Positions 20,751-34,700 of a stretch of DNA of 64,000 nt are shown here, piece by piece. The stretch comes from Mycteria americana (taxonomy: Eukaryota > Chordata > Aves > Ciconiiformes > Ciconiidae). Location: positions 36,330,501-36,394,500 of the forward strand of contig NC_134368.1 in assembly GCF_035582795.1 (NCBI RefSeq), given 5' to 3'. A program made the position numbers and the translations under genes. Under the pieces are notes generated by a model. That model was not told where the DNA came from, ran no database searches, and saw only the letters and a program-made list of their open reading frames with translations. Each line of letters opens with the position of its first letter. The stretch's first letter is position 1.

Positions 20751-23700
20751 AAAAAGAAAGGCAAGTAAGCCTTATTTAAGAATGAAGTTTCGACGTGGTA
20801 CTGGGGATGCTGCTGTGGCATACAGCGTGTGTGTGTGCATGCTGGATGCTGTTCTTCTGATCGATTTTCTTTGAGTTACAGAAATGTCTCCAGTAACTAA
20901 TACTATGGTTGGAGCTTCAAACCAAGCAAATGTTAAGTTACAGACATCGCAGGATTCAGAGAAAAATAACCAAGACAGTAACTTCATTTTCTTTGTTCAC
21001 CTCCTACTTGCTATCTAGGTCTTTGGGGAATGGGAAACATCTGACAGAAAACAGATTTAGGCACGTTCTTAAAAAAAAATAAATCTCTAATTTTGACAGG
21101 GTAGATTCTGTGATGGTCTATTGAGTAAATCCCTCTTAGTTCATGGATTATTGGTCAGACAGGCAGGAACTTCCTCAGATTCATTCTGCTTTACCGTGTC
21201 AGACCAGCTGCTGCGCACGTGTACCAAATCTGTGCACTCAAAGCCCTATGCATCTTTCATTGAAAAAAATATGGGAGCCTGTGAAGAGAGCTGCATTGTT
21301 AATGAAAGCAGAATTTCTCTGCGTGACGATTGAGAGGCTGCTTTTACTTTCTTCACAACTGGCTGTCGGGTTCTTATATTCTAACGCCACTACGTTCATT
21401 AGATAGTGGCTTAAAATTCATCTGAGGGGGAACTGGAGCCCGGGCTTTGCTTTAAGCTAGTCTAATAAAGGTAGGTAGTATTGGGCTCTGGCAAACAGTG
21501 GCATGCTTAACTTTCTAAGGTTAAGTCAGGTAACTCAAATGGATTGTACGTTTCACTTTTATTCAGCCATAGTGGAATGCTAATACATGGGATCAAAACA
21601 AAGACCGACAGATTTTATCTTTTTTTCTCCCTGTGGTTGCCACTGATGTAAATTCTAAAAGCTATATTCCCTTCTTGCTTTCACTGACAGAAATTTCATT
21701 CACTGAAGCTGGCAGGGTTACACACTGCAATACTATATATTTGAGAGGAGAATCAGACTCCAGAAGTCCAAGTCAGTGCTTGACTACCCTTGTTCCCTGG
21801 GAGATTTTCAGACGGAGGGAGAAAGGGTTGAGACAGGCGTATTACGGGGGTTATTCCAGGGGAAAGGGTGATCTCCTCCTCCCCCTTAATTACTAAATAT
21901 ATACTTCAGCGCTTCTGTGGGGAGTTTGCAATACAGACATGTCTGGTAATAAGTCTGAAATAACTGTGGTGCCTGTTTTCTGGAAACATAACTGAATCAT
22001 TGGGCTCTATGTGTGCGCATGTTCTCTGCTGTAGCTCTCGCGTAATCCCTCTTGAATCCCGACACGTGCTCACTTGCTCGCTCTTACTACATTTCTTGTT
22101 CTTGCCTTTTCTGTCATAGTGCCTGTTAACCGTTGCCAGTTTGCTGCAGTTCTTATCTCCTACAGCTAGGAGAACAGAGCATTCTTCTGAACAGAAATTA
22201 TTTTAGACTGGAATGTGAACTAGATACTGTTTTACCCTCTGAAATTAAGGATTACTGAAAACAAGTAGATACTTGGTACGAGATAGGAAATAGTTTATAG
22301 TGTGTTTTAGGAAAAAATAAACAGTAACAATAAGTTTTTAAAGTTTTAAAGCTCCTTTTTCTTCAAAGTAAAGATTTTTTTAGTACATGGTTAAAAGGAA
22401 ACTATGGAAAGAACATAATTAATTAGCTTCAAAAAGGTGTGCAAAGTGTTTTTGACTAATCCTGTAAAAAGCTATGCCTGGGCATAACTTTACTTATGTG
22501 AGCACCACTATTAATCTTGGCATTGAATTAAGAAGGGGTTACTCAGGCAAGTAGATTTATGGTGAGGCATAAGTATTTAGAAAACTCTGGCCTAATATTT
22601 GTGAGTATGAAGAAGAAAGAGTTTCCTAAGTCTTGTTTACACCAATTCAGATTATTCAGGAAGAGATTACATTGAAAATAATCTGATTTATACATACAAT
22701 TAATTTGTAACTTGCTAATTATAAAGACAGTTACAACTTTTTACAGAGCTGTAATAAGAAAGAAACTTCTGATTTTACAACAGCCTATATTAATAAGTCT
22801 TTTGCTGGCACATTTATTGAGGAAAAAGGACACAGGATGAAAATTCCACTGGAAGAAGGTCAGGGAAGAATGGAAGATACCTCCTGAAGAAAATGTATCT
22901 CACTGAAGACTTTCTTCCTTCTTTGCAAGAGAGGACTAACAGAAATAAGGAGTACCTAACACTTTACCAAAAAGGTGGATTTGGTGGGGGAAAACATCTT
23001 GCATCTCTGTCCCACTCTCTATTACATAAATATTTTTGGAAGATAACTACAAATTGAACCTGTGGACTTATGATTAAAAAAGTGCATTGGGGAATAGTAG
23101 GAAGGCCTAGAAAAACCTTCTCAACAAGTGGTGCAACCTTCTTGACAGTCAGAAGGTTAGTAAAAGACATTGATCAAAGCAGAGGAGTCAGTATCTCAAA
23201 GAAGTTTGTCACAGCAAGCGAGGAGTGTCTGATACTACAGACTCCTTCATAGTCACAAGCATGGCTTCAGTAGATGCTCTTCTAGACACAGAAGCTGATG
23301 ATGCAACTGGTAGGATCCTCTTTTATTTAATGTACTTGACTTGTAATAAGTTTCATAGTTCTGGTCTGGTTTTTTTTATGGTGACTTTGTAATCTAACAG
23401 GTGCCTGACACCAATTCAGTCCTGATGGGAACAGCTGCAATTTAATGCTGGCCTACACAAAGACTGAATTCGGTTTATGATGTCTGTGATCTTTTAACTT
23501 TGAAACAAAGTTCAAGGGAAACATTAAGGCATAAGGATTTTAATACCCATATCTTGACAGTACGTTCATGCAGCTTGAACTTTAAACTGATGTGCTTTCT
23601 TTAATAATTAATTTTAAAAAGAATGAGAATAGCTCTGTTCGAAAAGAAGTTTGGTGTAAATAATCCTAGTGTGTCTCATTTTTTCCATTGCTAATATTCA

Positions 23701-26700
23701 TAGATCAGAAATAAGGTCATTCAACAAGTCCCAGCCCGAAAAGATGAAATAACTAGCCTTAGGGAAGGTGGATTAAAGAAATACTAGTACTTTTTGCAAC
23801 AAGTGGAGTTTTACTTGAAACTATCAACATTGGATTAGAGCATCTCAGAAAACTGAAGAGATCATTTAAAGTGATTTCTGTAATATTACACGCAAATTCA
23901 ATGATTGTTAGTATCCTTATGCCTTTGTTGTTACCCACACCAAGAAAAACAATGCATCAAGAACAAGGTGAGGGAGCAGTTGTAAGTCTTTGACTATGGA
24001 GATTAGTTTACTGCTTGTTACGTTAAAATGTCAGTCATCACGCACCTATTGTTTTGGTGATGGGGGATTTGGGTACTCAGTGATTGCAGGACTGGACCAT
24101 TCTTAAGGTCAATGAAGAAAGCTCTCTTGAGTGCTGTTATCCCTCTTGCTCTTCTTTCTCTTCCTTTTGAAACTGTTCCCTTGGCCTGGTTGGCTGCTTT
24201 TTCCTGGGTGCTTTATGTGATGATGAGGTCCAAAGGTGCCCTGGCTACCCCTCCAACAGACTCCTGGGTTGGAAGGGAGCCTCCAGCAGGCAAGAAGAGA
24301 GTCCCAGCAGGCTCACCCTCACTCTTCTGTACCTGTCCTGCCTGCTAACACCTGACATGAGTTGGGATAACACCAGGGACTGGTGCCAAGCTGGTAACTT
24401 GCACCTACCACATCACGGCAGAAAGCTGCATTCACCCCTTTCTCACCAATCTCTGTTCTGTGCTAGATGCATTTGAGTTTTTGTACTTTTTCCCAGTTTC
24501 CCATGTTCTTGGCCCTAATGTCTTGTTGCTAAAACATATTTTTGTTACTAGTGAAGAAGGCAGAGAGGAAGTCTGACATTGCTGAGGCTCCAGGGCCTTA
24601 GAGCAGCAAGGTACAGCTGACTTCACTAGGACTGCACACATGCTTAAACTTAAGTATGTGTGTTAACTACTTTTCTGAATCAGATGGCAATGAAAAAGGG
24701 AAAAAACAATGTTCATATGCTAAATCTGCCTCAGCTGCATTAGGTCCAAACAGTTCTGTAAAGACAGCTCTGTGAGTGCTCAAAAGAATAATGAACTCAG
24801 GAGTAATCCTTGACCAAAATCTGTGAGATCAGCGACATCACTTATGGAAGAACTAAGGAACACAGCTACTGACGATTTTTTTTTTAATCCAATATTTGTT
24901 AAATGGTACAGCCAATTGCAACATTGGGGGATGGGATCTATCAGTAAGAATTTTATTTTGGAGGCTTTTCAAACTGGCCCTGGGTTTTGGTTTGAGCAGT
25001 GTAAGAATCTAGTTGAAGAGTGTTCCTCTCTCAGTGCATTTTCTAGAATATAAATTTTAAATATAAGAATGGAACTATCTTTTGATAATCAGATTGGAGA
25101 TCTCATCAGCCTTTTCAGAATACAATTGTTCTTGATGATGTTTTGTTTTTTAGTTTTAAAACAATAATGTTAAATGCTCTATTAAAGACTGTTTTATCTA
25201 ACAAATAAAACTCCTGTTGTGAATTCAGACTAATGGAATCATTGTTTGTTCACAGGTGATCCTTGGACTTCTTTTTGTACCCTGAGAGAAAATGGGTAGC
25301 CTGACAAATATTTGACTCACGGAAGATAACTTGTAGAAGATCAAGTTGTAGCACAAATTCAGGGTTCTGATGAAAACTGAGATGTTGATGGCAATGAACA
25401 TTATTTCAGACATGAATAACTTCCAGTATTAAAAATGGTAAGCTGTTTGGGAGAAGGGAAAACGTCTAGTGGAGATGCTGAACTTTGCTAATTGTTGAAC
25501 AGAACTGAGCATAAAAATACAGTTTAAATAAAGCTGTTCCTCAGACTGGTTTTGACTGAATAATTTACTGAATGAAAGGTTTACTTCAGAAACCTGTTTA
25601 AATGGCACTGTGCTGTCAATGGCCAAAGGCAGAGATGAGTATTTCAAATAATTAATACTCTATTCTTACTAATATGTCTGTCAAACTCAGCTATTTATTC
25701 TTTCTGCAAGATTCTGCATTCTGAAGTTTTTAGAGGCACTTCTTTTTCTAGTTTGCTGCTGCCAGCAGACAATGGTACTGATACGCTACACTATTTGCTG
25801 TCTCTTTTAGGTGATTTTTTTGGAGGGGTTCTCCCTTTTCTCATTAAGATTTTTTTCATCTTTAATCTTTTCGTTTAGCAATATCTGATCTGCTTCTCCT
25901 CTTATCCCTTTTCTATTTCTTTTTACACTAGCCAGTTTCTTATCTTGTTATAACATAGATACTTCATGTCTTTCTAGCATAAGACATCATCAGCAAGTCT
26001 AGTGACAAAAAATGCTACCAACAGTCATCCAATGCTGATATGACAATGTCCATTCTGTTTGTACAATGAGGCTTGCTTTCCTAGGGCAATAAAAATGTTG
26101 CAGTGTCAATTCGATGCTGTGCATCACAGTTTAATTTTGCAACCTCAATAAGAACCTTGTCACCCTTGCTGTTGGCAATTTTTCTTCTACTCACATCTAT
26201 GAGCTGCCTCAAATTCCACATTTTCCACTCCTGAGAAACAACTACCAACCTCTATTTCAGGAGGACAATTGTTACTAAGAATTCGTCAAGATAACAGAAC
26301 ACAGTTTGTTAACATTTTTAACATTTGCTTATTTAATGAACAAATAAACATGTATTTAACATGTGTACTTAAATAATGCTTGGGACTATAATATGAATGC
26401 TGCTACTAAAGAAGTGTTCTTTCAAAATCCTGAAGTCACAAAGATGGGCATTCTTACAGTTCAGTGGGATAATCCAGGTTCCTACCTTACATGACAAAAT
26501 AAAGGTCTGATTATCTTCTTAGTTTTCAGGTTGGATAAAATATACAAAAACTTGACCGATCCCCTTAAATTCAGATGATAAGCATGCTGCAAACTCTTTA
26601 ATATTTTCTTTTTCAAGTAGAGCAGAAACGAAGCTATAATCAGTAAATTTGTTTATAACTTTTAAATAGTGACTTCTGCAACTTCTAAATAGTTTTGTGG

Positions 26701-28654
26701 TAATAAACAACCAGTAAGTGTACAAAGTTTTGTGTCCTATAGTTCTTTTTTTAATGAAGCTTGTTATCTGTAAAGAGAAGGCAAACTTATACCCCTTCCT
26801 TGAAGAAACACCTTGCACCAAAAGTAAAAGATTTTTCAGCTCATTCTTTTCATTTTATAAATTATCTAATACAGTACCAGGTCATATCATTAGATATGCT
26901 TTTTGAAGAATAGTTATTACCTTATTGATGATCATAAAAATGCAGCTTTTGATTATCTGAGAGTCCTATACTTGAGTAAAGGACTTGAATTAGGTTGTCC
27001 TGGTTTGGCCGGGGCTGGGGGAAAGCTGGGGTGTTTTTGGTCATGGGGGACTCCTCATCTTTTCCAGTGCTAGAGTTCTAAGAAAGTCCTTCAGTGCTTC
27101 ACTCAGACTCTCTAATCTCCCCTAACTCCTAAGGTCCCCTGCTCTCTAAAACAAAAGAGAAAATAGAAGCAGCTGATTTCAAACCCTGCTATGTGTGGCC
27201 AAGCACTGGAATTGTCTATTCAAATACATACTAAGCAGCTGGAAAGGTTTATGGAGTGTTTCAGGTTAATTATACTTTATTTTTCTGTCCACACCTTTAA
27301 ACAGACCATTTAGCTACCTTTGTTGTGTAAGTTGGGCAGGATATGTAATTTTTCCATTCAGGCCTACAGAAACCTGATTCTACATGATGTGTACATGTGA
27401 TTCTACATGTGATGCTGAAATATAAGGTCTATTTATATGATATCACCTTGACTTTGCTTTTGGGGTGCAGATGCAAGGTTAGCAAAACTAACTGGTCTTC
27501 AGGGAGAGGTTACCAAGCAGAGGTACTCTGTCCCCGTGCTGACAGAGCTCAGCTGCTCCCTTGGTTTTGTGTGAGGTCAGTCTCTAACATTGCTTTTGTT
27601 AGTAGGCCATTTCAGCTGAACCTGAGTATTAGCCTAGTGTGGTTACAGTGCAACAGGCAGTACTACGTTTTTAGCCAGACAAGATGGCCAACCCTATAGC
27701 TATTGGCCAAAGGGATGAATGGACATGAGTACAGGAATCAGCCTTGAAAATTGGTATCCAGTCACACCCTAGAGAAGTTTCAGCAGATGCCTATCTTTGT
27801 GTGTGTTTTGGGGAAGAATCATCAATGTTCTTTCCCCCCTGGGTAGTAGCTATGGATTTCATTTGATGTTCCTGTTTTCCAGACTGAGTGATGAGCAGTT
27901 TTCTACTCCTTAGTCTTACTTGATTTTTAAGGACACATTCCTCTCCCTGTCTGTGTTGGATAGAAAAGCAGTGATTTCATTTTCAGAGGTGAAAGAGTGT
28001 TCTTAGCCCAATACAGTTAGGGTATGGATTTTTTTGTGTTAGAGATATTGAAAGGAAGGTACCTCTTTATGTGAATTTTCCTTATTAACAGCCACTATTT
28101 GCCCCTTCAGTCAAACATCACAAAGTCGCTCATAAAATGAAGAATTGCAATGCCTTTTTATCCTCCTTCAGCAGTCTTTGTTGTTTTGCTTTGTTTTTTT
28201 CTTAAGTAACAGCATCCACAGACTTATGTTGAGACTGGATATTGTTGAAAATATGGGACTTGACTTACATATTATGAAGAATGGAAGTTTGCATAAATGC
28301 AAATGAATCAGTTGCATTTTTTTTTCATTTTGGATGAAGAATTAATGGCCTATAAATAAAAAAACCCCACGTGTTTTTATTAACAGTTTATGTGTATTTT
28401 GCATTAATATGTTCTGTCTTATAGTAATTATTTACATTAAAGGTATGTCTCCAGATTATCTCTGGCTGTGTAATTCTGGGGTCTGCCTTCTGCAATTTGA
28501 GTATTATAATGTACTGTAATGCCTGCACCTAACATTCAGGTTCACATAATTGCAAATAAAAAACCTAGGTTCTTCCCCACATTTCCGTTATGGTATATTA
28601 CATCTCCCAACCTTCCCTGGATCTGTGTTACTGAATTAGTTCTCACTTAGATTA
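20751..28654 (+). other. MTNR1A intron 1, proximal part, no exon recognised
   Basis: After the CpG island the sequence is AT-rich intronic DNA. Short open frames occur on both strands, none with a recognisable domain. I specifically looked for the second melatonin-receptor exon (the conserved TM2-TM7 block of roughly 290 codons) and found no open frame of that size. At 26996 an LTR-like start is listed separately. Confidence 0.7.
26996..27060 (+). mobile_element. Possible 5' end of an ERVL-type LTR
   Basis: TGTCCTGGTTTGGCC followed by a G-rich stretch resembles the 5' end of the avian ERVL-type LTR whose inverse complement closes the element at 46548. Homology is not evident beyond a few tens of bases, so this is either a badly decayed or truncated LTR or a coincidence. 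A 3' LTR end in the same orientation lies at 30313. Confidence 0.3.
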
Positions 28655-28890
28655 AAGGATTGAAAGGGACCTTCTCTATCATCAAGTCCAACTTCCAGGT
28701 GTAGAAGGTGTTCATAGAAATCCTTTCAGAATCACCCTTCACCTTAAGTTATAGCTTTTTCTCCTCATTCCAACTCAAGAAGGGTATTCTTCCTGCCTAA
28801 ATGTATTTTCTGTCAGTTTACATGCTTTTGCTATTGTACCAATGTTACCTAACATTACTTGACATCTCTCTATTCTTGTAATGAGTGAGA
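28655..28890 (-). mobile_element. Degraded CR1 LINE 3' end
   Basis: Read on the + strand, the segment begins with ATTGAAAGGGACC, followed by TCATCAAGTCCAAC, which matches the inverse complement of the CR1 3' UTR. Weaker similarity to the next part of that UTR extends to about 28.89 kb. The copy is therefore on the minus strand. It is strongly diverged, lacks the terminal octamer repeat, and carries no coding part, so it is an old 5'-truncated insertion. Confidence 0.6.
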
Positions 28891-30125
28891 ATAAAAACAT
28901 CATCTCTTGGCTGTCATTTTGCTAGTCAAAAAAAGGCGGATATCAAATTCTGTTAGTCTATTTACAAAATAACCTTTCACCTTCTGCAAGAGAGCACTAC
29001 CCCCAGGAGTATGCCTCATCTGGAAATACCTTCCCTAAAAGCGAAATCCTGGTTTTACTGAAATCAATAACAAACCTCTTACCAAGGTGAGTGCCTGTCT
29101 CCTTTCACTTTTGTGGCTGTAATGCTTGCCCATGAGTAAGAAAGCTGCTATACTACTAACAATCTTAAACCTAAAGTGTGGTAAGCGGAGAAATCTTTAC
29201 CACAACTTTGGAGTCAGAACAGGATTTTCGTTGGATCACTGATATCCTTGCAATAAAGCTGATACAGATCAGGATCATAAGTGCCTGATCTATATATCCT
29301 GAGGTGAATGCATCATGGGAAGCCACTTACAATTTCATGTACAGTGGATATGCAAGCTATTAAGTCTGAGAATTGATGCTTCAAGAACGCCCCTGGGAAT
29401 AAAGAAAAAACAAGAGATCATCTACTACTGCAATGCTGTCCTTTCTACTGTTTTGGGGTTTTTTTTGTTTAACAAATGGATATTATGTTACTTAGGTCAA
29501 AGACAGTTTGCTTGTACTAGAGTTGTCTGGTCAGATCATGTCAGTTTATCCTTGATCTTATCTTTGTCCTCTTCTGCTTTCTAGAAACTCTTAGTTCTTT
29601 AATATGTTCATTAAGCAGAATAAATTACAGAATTGGGGTTTTGCTGCTATAGCCTCATTGTACGGATTGTCTGGTGGTTCTGTTGCCAAATATGACATCA
29701 TCATGTATATGCATGATATTCCTTTGGAAATTCCTCTTATCAATCTGCTTCTCTCCAACCACTATGTTTTCAGCTCTCCTTTTGATTTTTTTCTTGTCTA
29801 AGGAACCATACTGTTGAGAATCTCTGCAGTGCCTTATAAACCCATCTTACTCTCCCTTCCTGATGATGCAACACGTTTCAATACCTGTTGCTAAGGCGTT
29901 TCTTAGTATTGGCTATGTCTTGTTTTGGGGATATACAGAAACACATTTATATTAAAGCATACGTAAATCCTACTGGGTTTTACCATGTTGCAGAAGGTAC
30001 TCATACCAAAGGTTGTTCCATGTTGTGGTATATATTGGTTTTATGAATGTACAGATATAGATCCACCTAGAAACATTTCCTCTAATTATCTGGGTATTTT
30101 TGCAGAAAGTACCTTTTCATTTTCT
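28891..30125 (+). other. MTNR1A intron 1, no feature recognised
   Basis: The sequence is AT-rich with short open frames on the + strand (29315-29584, 29604-29801). These show no domain and no codon pattern I can distinguish from chance. Confidence 0.6.
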
Positions 30126-30148
30126 CCCCCCCCCCCCCCCCCCCCCCC
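30126..30148 (+). repeat. Homopolymer of 23 C
   Basis: Twenty-three consecutive C residues, preceded by TTTCT. It lies ten bases before the LTR remnant at 30158. Runs of this length are slippage-prone and often mis-assembled, so the exact length is uncertain. Confidence 0.9.
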
Positions 30149-30157
30149 AATGCAGCA

Positions 30158-30313
30158 TGTGTGTGCAGCTTTTGGTTTCCCTGTTAAACTGTCTTTATCT
30201 CAACCCATGAGTTTTCTCACTTACACCCTTCCGATTCTCTTCCCCATCCCACTGGGGGGAGTGAGCAAGCGGCTGTGTGGGGCTTAGTTGCTGGCTGGGG
30301 TTAAACCACAACA
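30158..30313 (+). mobile_element. ERVL-type LTR remnant (3' end)
   Basis: From about 30180 the sequence matches the 3' end of the LTR found inverted at 45973-46548. Shared parts include GAGTTTTCT, CTTCCGATTCTCT against CTTCAGATTCTCT, CCCCATCCCA, GAGCAAGCGGC, CTTAGTTGC and the terminal ACAACA. The left end starts TGTGTG and is preceded by AGCA, which recurs right after the element (30314-30317). This could be a short duplication around an internally deleted LTR, or chance. Most of U3 is missing. Confidence 0.75.
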
Positions 30314-31703
30314 AGCATCCACTGGCACATTGTAACTCATAGTTTTGTATATTGCTTGTGAATATACACACTCTCTCTAGAAATGAGGATCTCTCATATG
30401 CAGGAGAACAATATTCAGCATGTCTGACAGGAAGGAAGGACAGGAATGTTTCTTTATCTTTGCTCCATCTAGACACAGGTGGTGGGTTTAGTTCATGGTA
30501 TAAATTAGAACTGCATCAATGTTTCTGTAATTCATGCTTATTACAATAGCTCCCACAGGGATTTTTTTATCGATAAGTGTCACGTAAACATATCTTTCAC
30601 TGGCCAAGCTCATTCTAACTATTTTGCATGTAAGCATCCAGGACTAGAGAGTTAACAGTAATCCCCATCAGACTGGGTAAAACAGCTTTTCATCTCCTCT
30701 GTATACTGGTAAGTACGGAGAAGACAGAAGAACCCAAGTTTGTGTCTTAGCGTATACGAAATACCTAATGTAGAGCTCAAAATGCAGTCAGATTTTCTTG
30801 CACTTTCTTGCAGCAAAGGTTTTCAAACATTGTTTTTAGCAAATAATTGGGCATTTCTTTTGCAGCTTCTTTTACAAATTTGTGTACATCCTACTCCTGT
30901 TTTTTGCAGCTCTTCTGATTCCTTTTTCTCTTGCCCATTCAGTGTATCCCACTACTGGGAATCTCTGCAGTGCCTGATAAGATTGTCAACTATGAACATT
31001 TTTTTAGTTGCTGGAAACCTGCCTCGATTTTCATAGTTTTTATGGCATAATACTTGTCTTGTTCATAGACACTCTCCTCCAACAGTATTTTGTATCTACC
31101 TAACATACCCACTTTTGTTCAATTATTTTTGGACGTTCCTAGGAACTTGTCCTGTTTCTGTTCATCATCCATTTGCACTTTTTCTTTAGACAGTCCATAC
31201 CCCACTGGTTATTATGCTGAAGATGGCATGAAGATGACCACTGCCATATTGAAGAATAACTTCGCACTATCCTTGCTAAATTGTTTGCTCCTGAATTTTT
31301 TTTTTCTTTTTTCTTTTTTTCCCTGCATTTTTCCATTGAGGGTAGATCTGTCAGGTTTTGTCTGAAAGACGCTTGTTTTAGAGTTGTTATTGACTTGGGT
31401 CTCTCCCTTATGGGATCCATTACACATTTTGTGAAAGCTGGTTTTTATACACTCTATAATAATAGAATACTGAGATGCTGCACTGTTCTTAGGGGCATTA
31501 TGAATACTAGCATTTTAAAAGGAGGTTGAGTGCTGCTTTTGCAATTATTCCTTTATAGTATCCGTTATAAAGTATCCATTATAGTAGCCATTATAAAGTA
31601 AGTATCCATTATAATGCATACTTAGTGACAATCTAGGGTAGATTATACAGTTGTACAAAGCTTTCCCTTGCACCTTGTTAATACTGCTTGCAGCGATCGT
31701 TAT
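30314..31703 (+). other. MTNR1A intron 1; short tandem repeat near 31.55 kb
   Basis: No exon was recognised. At 31553-31616 a unit of about 14-16 bases related to AGTATCCATTATAA is repeated roughly four times with small changes. A minus-strand frame at 31139-31427 encodes a lysine-rich peptide. It may belong to the possible decayed coding sequence described for 31704-38590 but cannot be assigned. Confidence 0.55.
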
Positions 31704-34700
31704 CTAAAACATGTCCAAAGATAGGGCTGAATCTGACAAACGTGTAAATGCGTAAGTATGAATGGAAAAAAAAGAAGCAAATAAGCTAAGTTGAAGCAAT
31801 TTAGTGGAGGCAGAATTTGCAATCTGCTTGTTGTTGGTGCTTGTTTTGTACTGGGGTATCCCATTTGTCACAATAGTGACGCATCCCTTCATTGTAAGCT
31901 TTTCTAGTGGGTCTTCTGCTTTACTTTTCTCAAGCTGTTGCAGTGAACGGGGCTTTGCTGCCAGAATGCTTACTGGAGTCTAGCTGCCTGAGCACATCTT
32001 TCTTGTGCAGACATAACTTCATGGACTACCACCAAAGCAGTGAAGTGATTTCTACGATCTTTTGCTTATAGTCAGATATTCATAGTATCTCCTGTCCCCA
32101 CATTTACTCAGAAAACTTTCTTGATCAGATTCAAATTTCACAGAGATTTCAGCTGTTTGTGTCTTTTGAATTGCTGACCATTCCTTGTGATGACTGGACA
32201 GACTGCTTACTTTACTCAAAAACATGAAAGTTGCTTGTCTTGCAAGTAAATCTCCAAATCATGAATTTGCTTGTGTCGTTTTTTGGTCTACTCTCTTACA
32301 CAGGTATTCCAAGGAAGTAAATGGAATTTCCAGTAGTAACACTGGGTTGCAACTCCAGTATATGTTTAATTTAAGCTAAAACCCGTTCTGAAGATATATT
32401 TATTAACATTATTTTAAGAATTTATTTTGTAGGAGCATTTCTACATATTCATGTGATAAGTACAAATGTAGTATGTGACCAACTACTTTTTCCAGAAACA
32501 CTAAAAAATGGACATTTTTAGTACATTGGAATGTTACTGGAAATAAAGGACTGTCTAATGATCATCTGTAAATTAAAATAATATTATGCCTTCTATATTC
32601 AGAAACTCTGAGCTGCTGCTGAGGTAAGAAAAGAGTCAGATGAGCTGGCACGTTAGGAATGCAGTATAACTGGAAAGGTTAGATTAATATGTCAGCTACA
32701 GTAGGGCACTAATTAGGCAGTAATCCTAAAACCAACCTTCCTCTCACAGGTCTAAGTGTGGAGTTAGTTATTAGAAGTAAGCTACTAGTCTCTTTGCATG
32801 TGTACCTACATGGTTACTTGGGGCTGGAGTCTGTCTGTCCTACCGGAGACTGTTGTGAGGTTTAGAAGCTCCACACCCCACCCAGTGATTACAGCTGCAG
32901 TAATTACAGTACTCATGGTGGACAGAAAGGGCCTCACTGCAAACTTTCAGTCGTTCAAGGTGATTTTAGTCCACAGGGTGTCATGCAGCTAGCAGCCTCA
33001 AAATGGTGCTGTTCTCTCTCATGCTTTCTTGCTTTCTTTTATTTCTCTTGCTCCTGGAAAAGAAATTGGACCCTTCAGAGCCCAGAACATTTTGGATTGA
33101 GTTTTTCTGCAGTTAGTGTCATTTGATAACTATCCTGATTTTGACAAGTACCCTGACTTAATCTGCCCTGAAATTAATTATTCAACTTAGTTTTTAGCTC
33201 CAACTTGGAATTCTCCTCAGCCACCATGCAGAACAGTACAGCTACTTCAAGGATACCTCTGCACCATCCGTGAGAGACGGACCTGCATGGTACTAGGGCC
33301 CCATCATAATCCTTGTCACAAGGAGGCTTTCCAGAAGGACCTGCTCTTTTGTTCAGGACATCTTGATTCCACCAGGCTTCTGACCATTTTAGATTGCAGT
33401 ATTAAGGGAATCCATTTGATTCAGTTCTCCTACCTGTTCATTATCTGACAAGGATAATGAAACATTTTGCTGCTCATAACTAAAAACTGCATGTTATCCA
33501 GCATGCTTTAAAGTACTGAATAATAAATGCAAGTGGGCATAGTTCGTTTTGTCATTTTCTCTTGCCTTTTATTTCTCTGAAGTTTTCAAGCAGCTTTAGG
33601 TTGTTTTTCCAGCTCTTCAACAACAAATGGCAGCAAGCTCTCCAATGTTGTTATTTGTGCTCCTTCAGAAGATCAGACTTAAAAAATCTTCTACTGAAGT
33701 TCTAACGAAAGGGCATCAGTTGCCCTTTTCCTTATTGTCTTCCAGAACCATCTTCCCAGTCCTCTGTAGACTTCATTGACTCTATACCCATACTCAAAGT
33801 TCAGAAGTGGCCTTTTTCTTTCAGTCTGTGTCAATATATTGAATACTAAATTTCTGAGCACTTGTGTACATGTGACCGCTATTTCTTGTTCTCCCTGGGA
33901 CTTTTGCTTTTAGTACTGTTCTCCTCTTTTTTTGTCCTTCTATCTGTCATGTCTTTCCTTCCATATTTGTTCCTAGCCAAAGCTTATAATTCATTACATT
34001 TCATTAGATCCCATCATAGTTCTTGCTTTATGTCATGATTTTCAAGCTGTCAGTGTAGAAAATAGCTAAATCCATTGGCTTCTATTGCTTTTTGCAGTTG
34101 CTAGGCAATTTTTCTACATGTATTTTCTACATCAAACCCTACATCGTATTAAACTGTGACTACACTTAGGAAACAATGACTTTAAAAATTACACTTTAGC
34201 ACTTCATATTTATTCTGCCTCTACATCAAATCCCTTCAGTTTACAAATCGTTGTGAAATACCAGAAACGTTCAGCTATGAAGGTAAGTATTTTCTACATA
34301 GGTAGATAGGCTTGATAGCATCGCAGTTAGTAACTACTACTAATAGTAGCTGAAAGAAAGTGCAGCAATAACATAACTTCAGTCAAAACAATTTCAAAAG
34401 ATAAGGATTTTATAGTAAGTAGAGAAAAAAATAAATTTGAACCATCTGAAATACAGTATTACTCTGCAAGTGTCTTAGTAATATTTACTGACAAGTGTTC
34501 TTTGCTTCTTGCTGTTTCAAGTTCTCGTTTGGATTATGGCCACTGGAAAAAAAGTCTGCTTGGAGTTAAGCTGTTTAAACCTGTACCTAATGCTTTGTTA
34601 ATTGTCCAGACAGATTACTTATTTTAATGACTCAGCATTGCCTTCAAAATTTCATGGTGTACTGGCACTGTTCTGAGAGGAGAGACTGTGGAAAAAGGGA

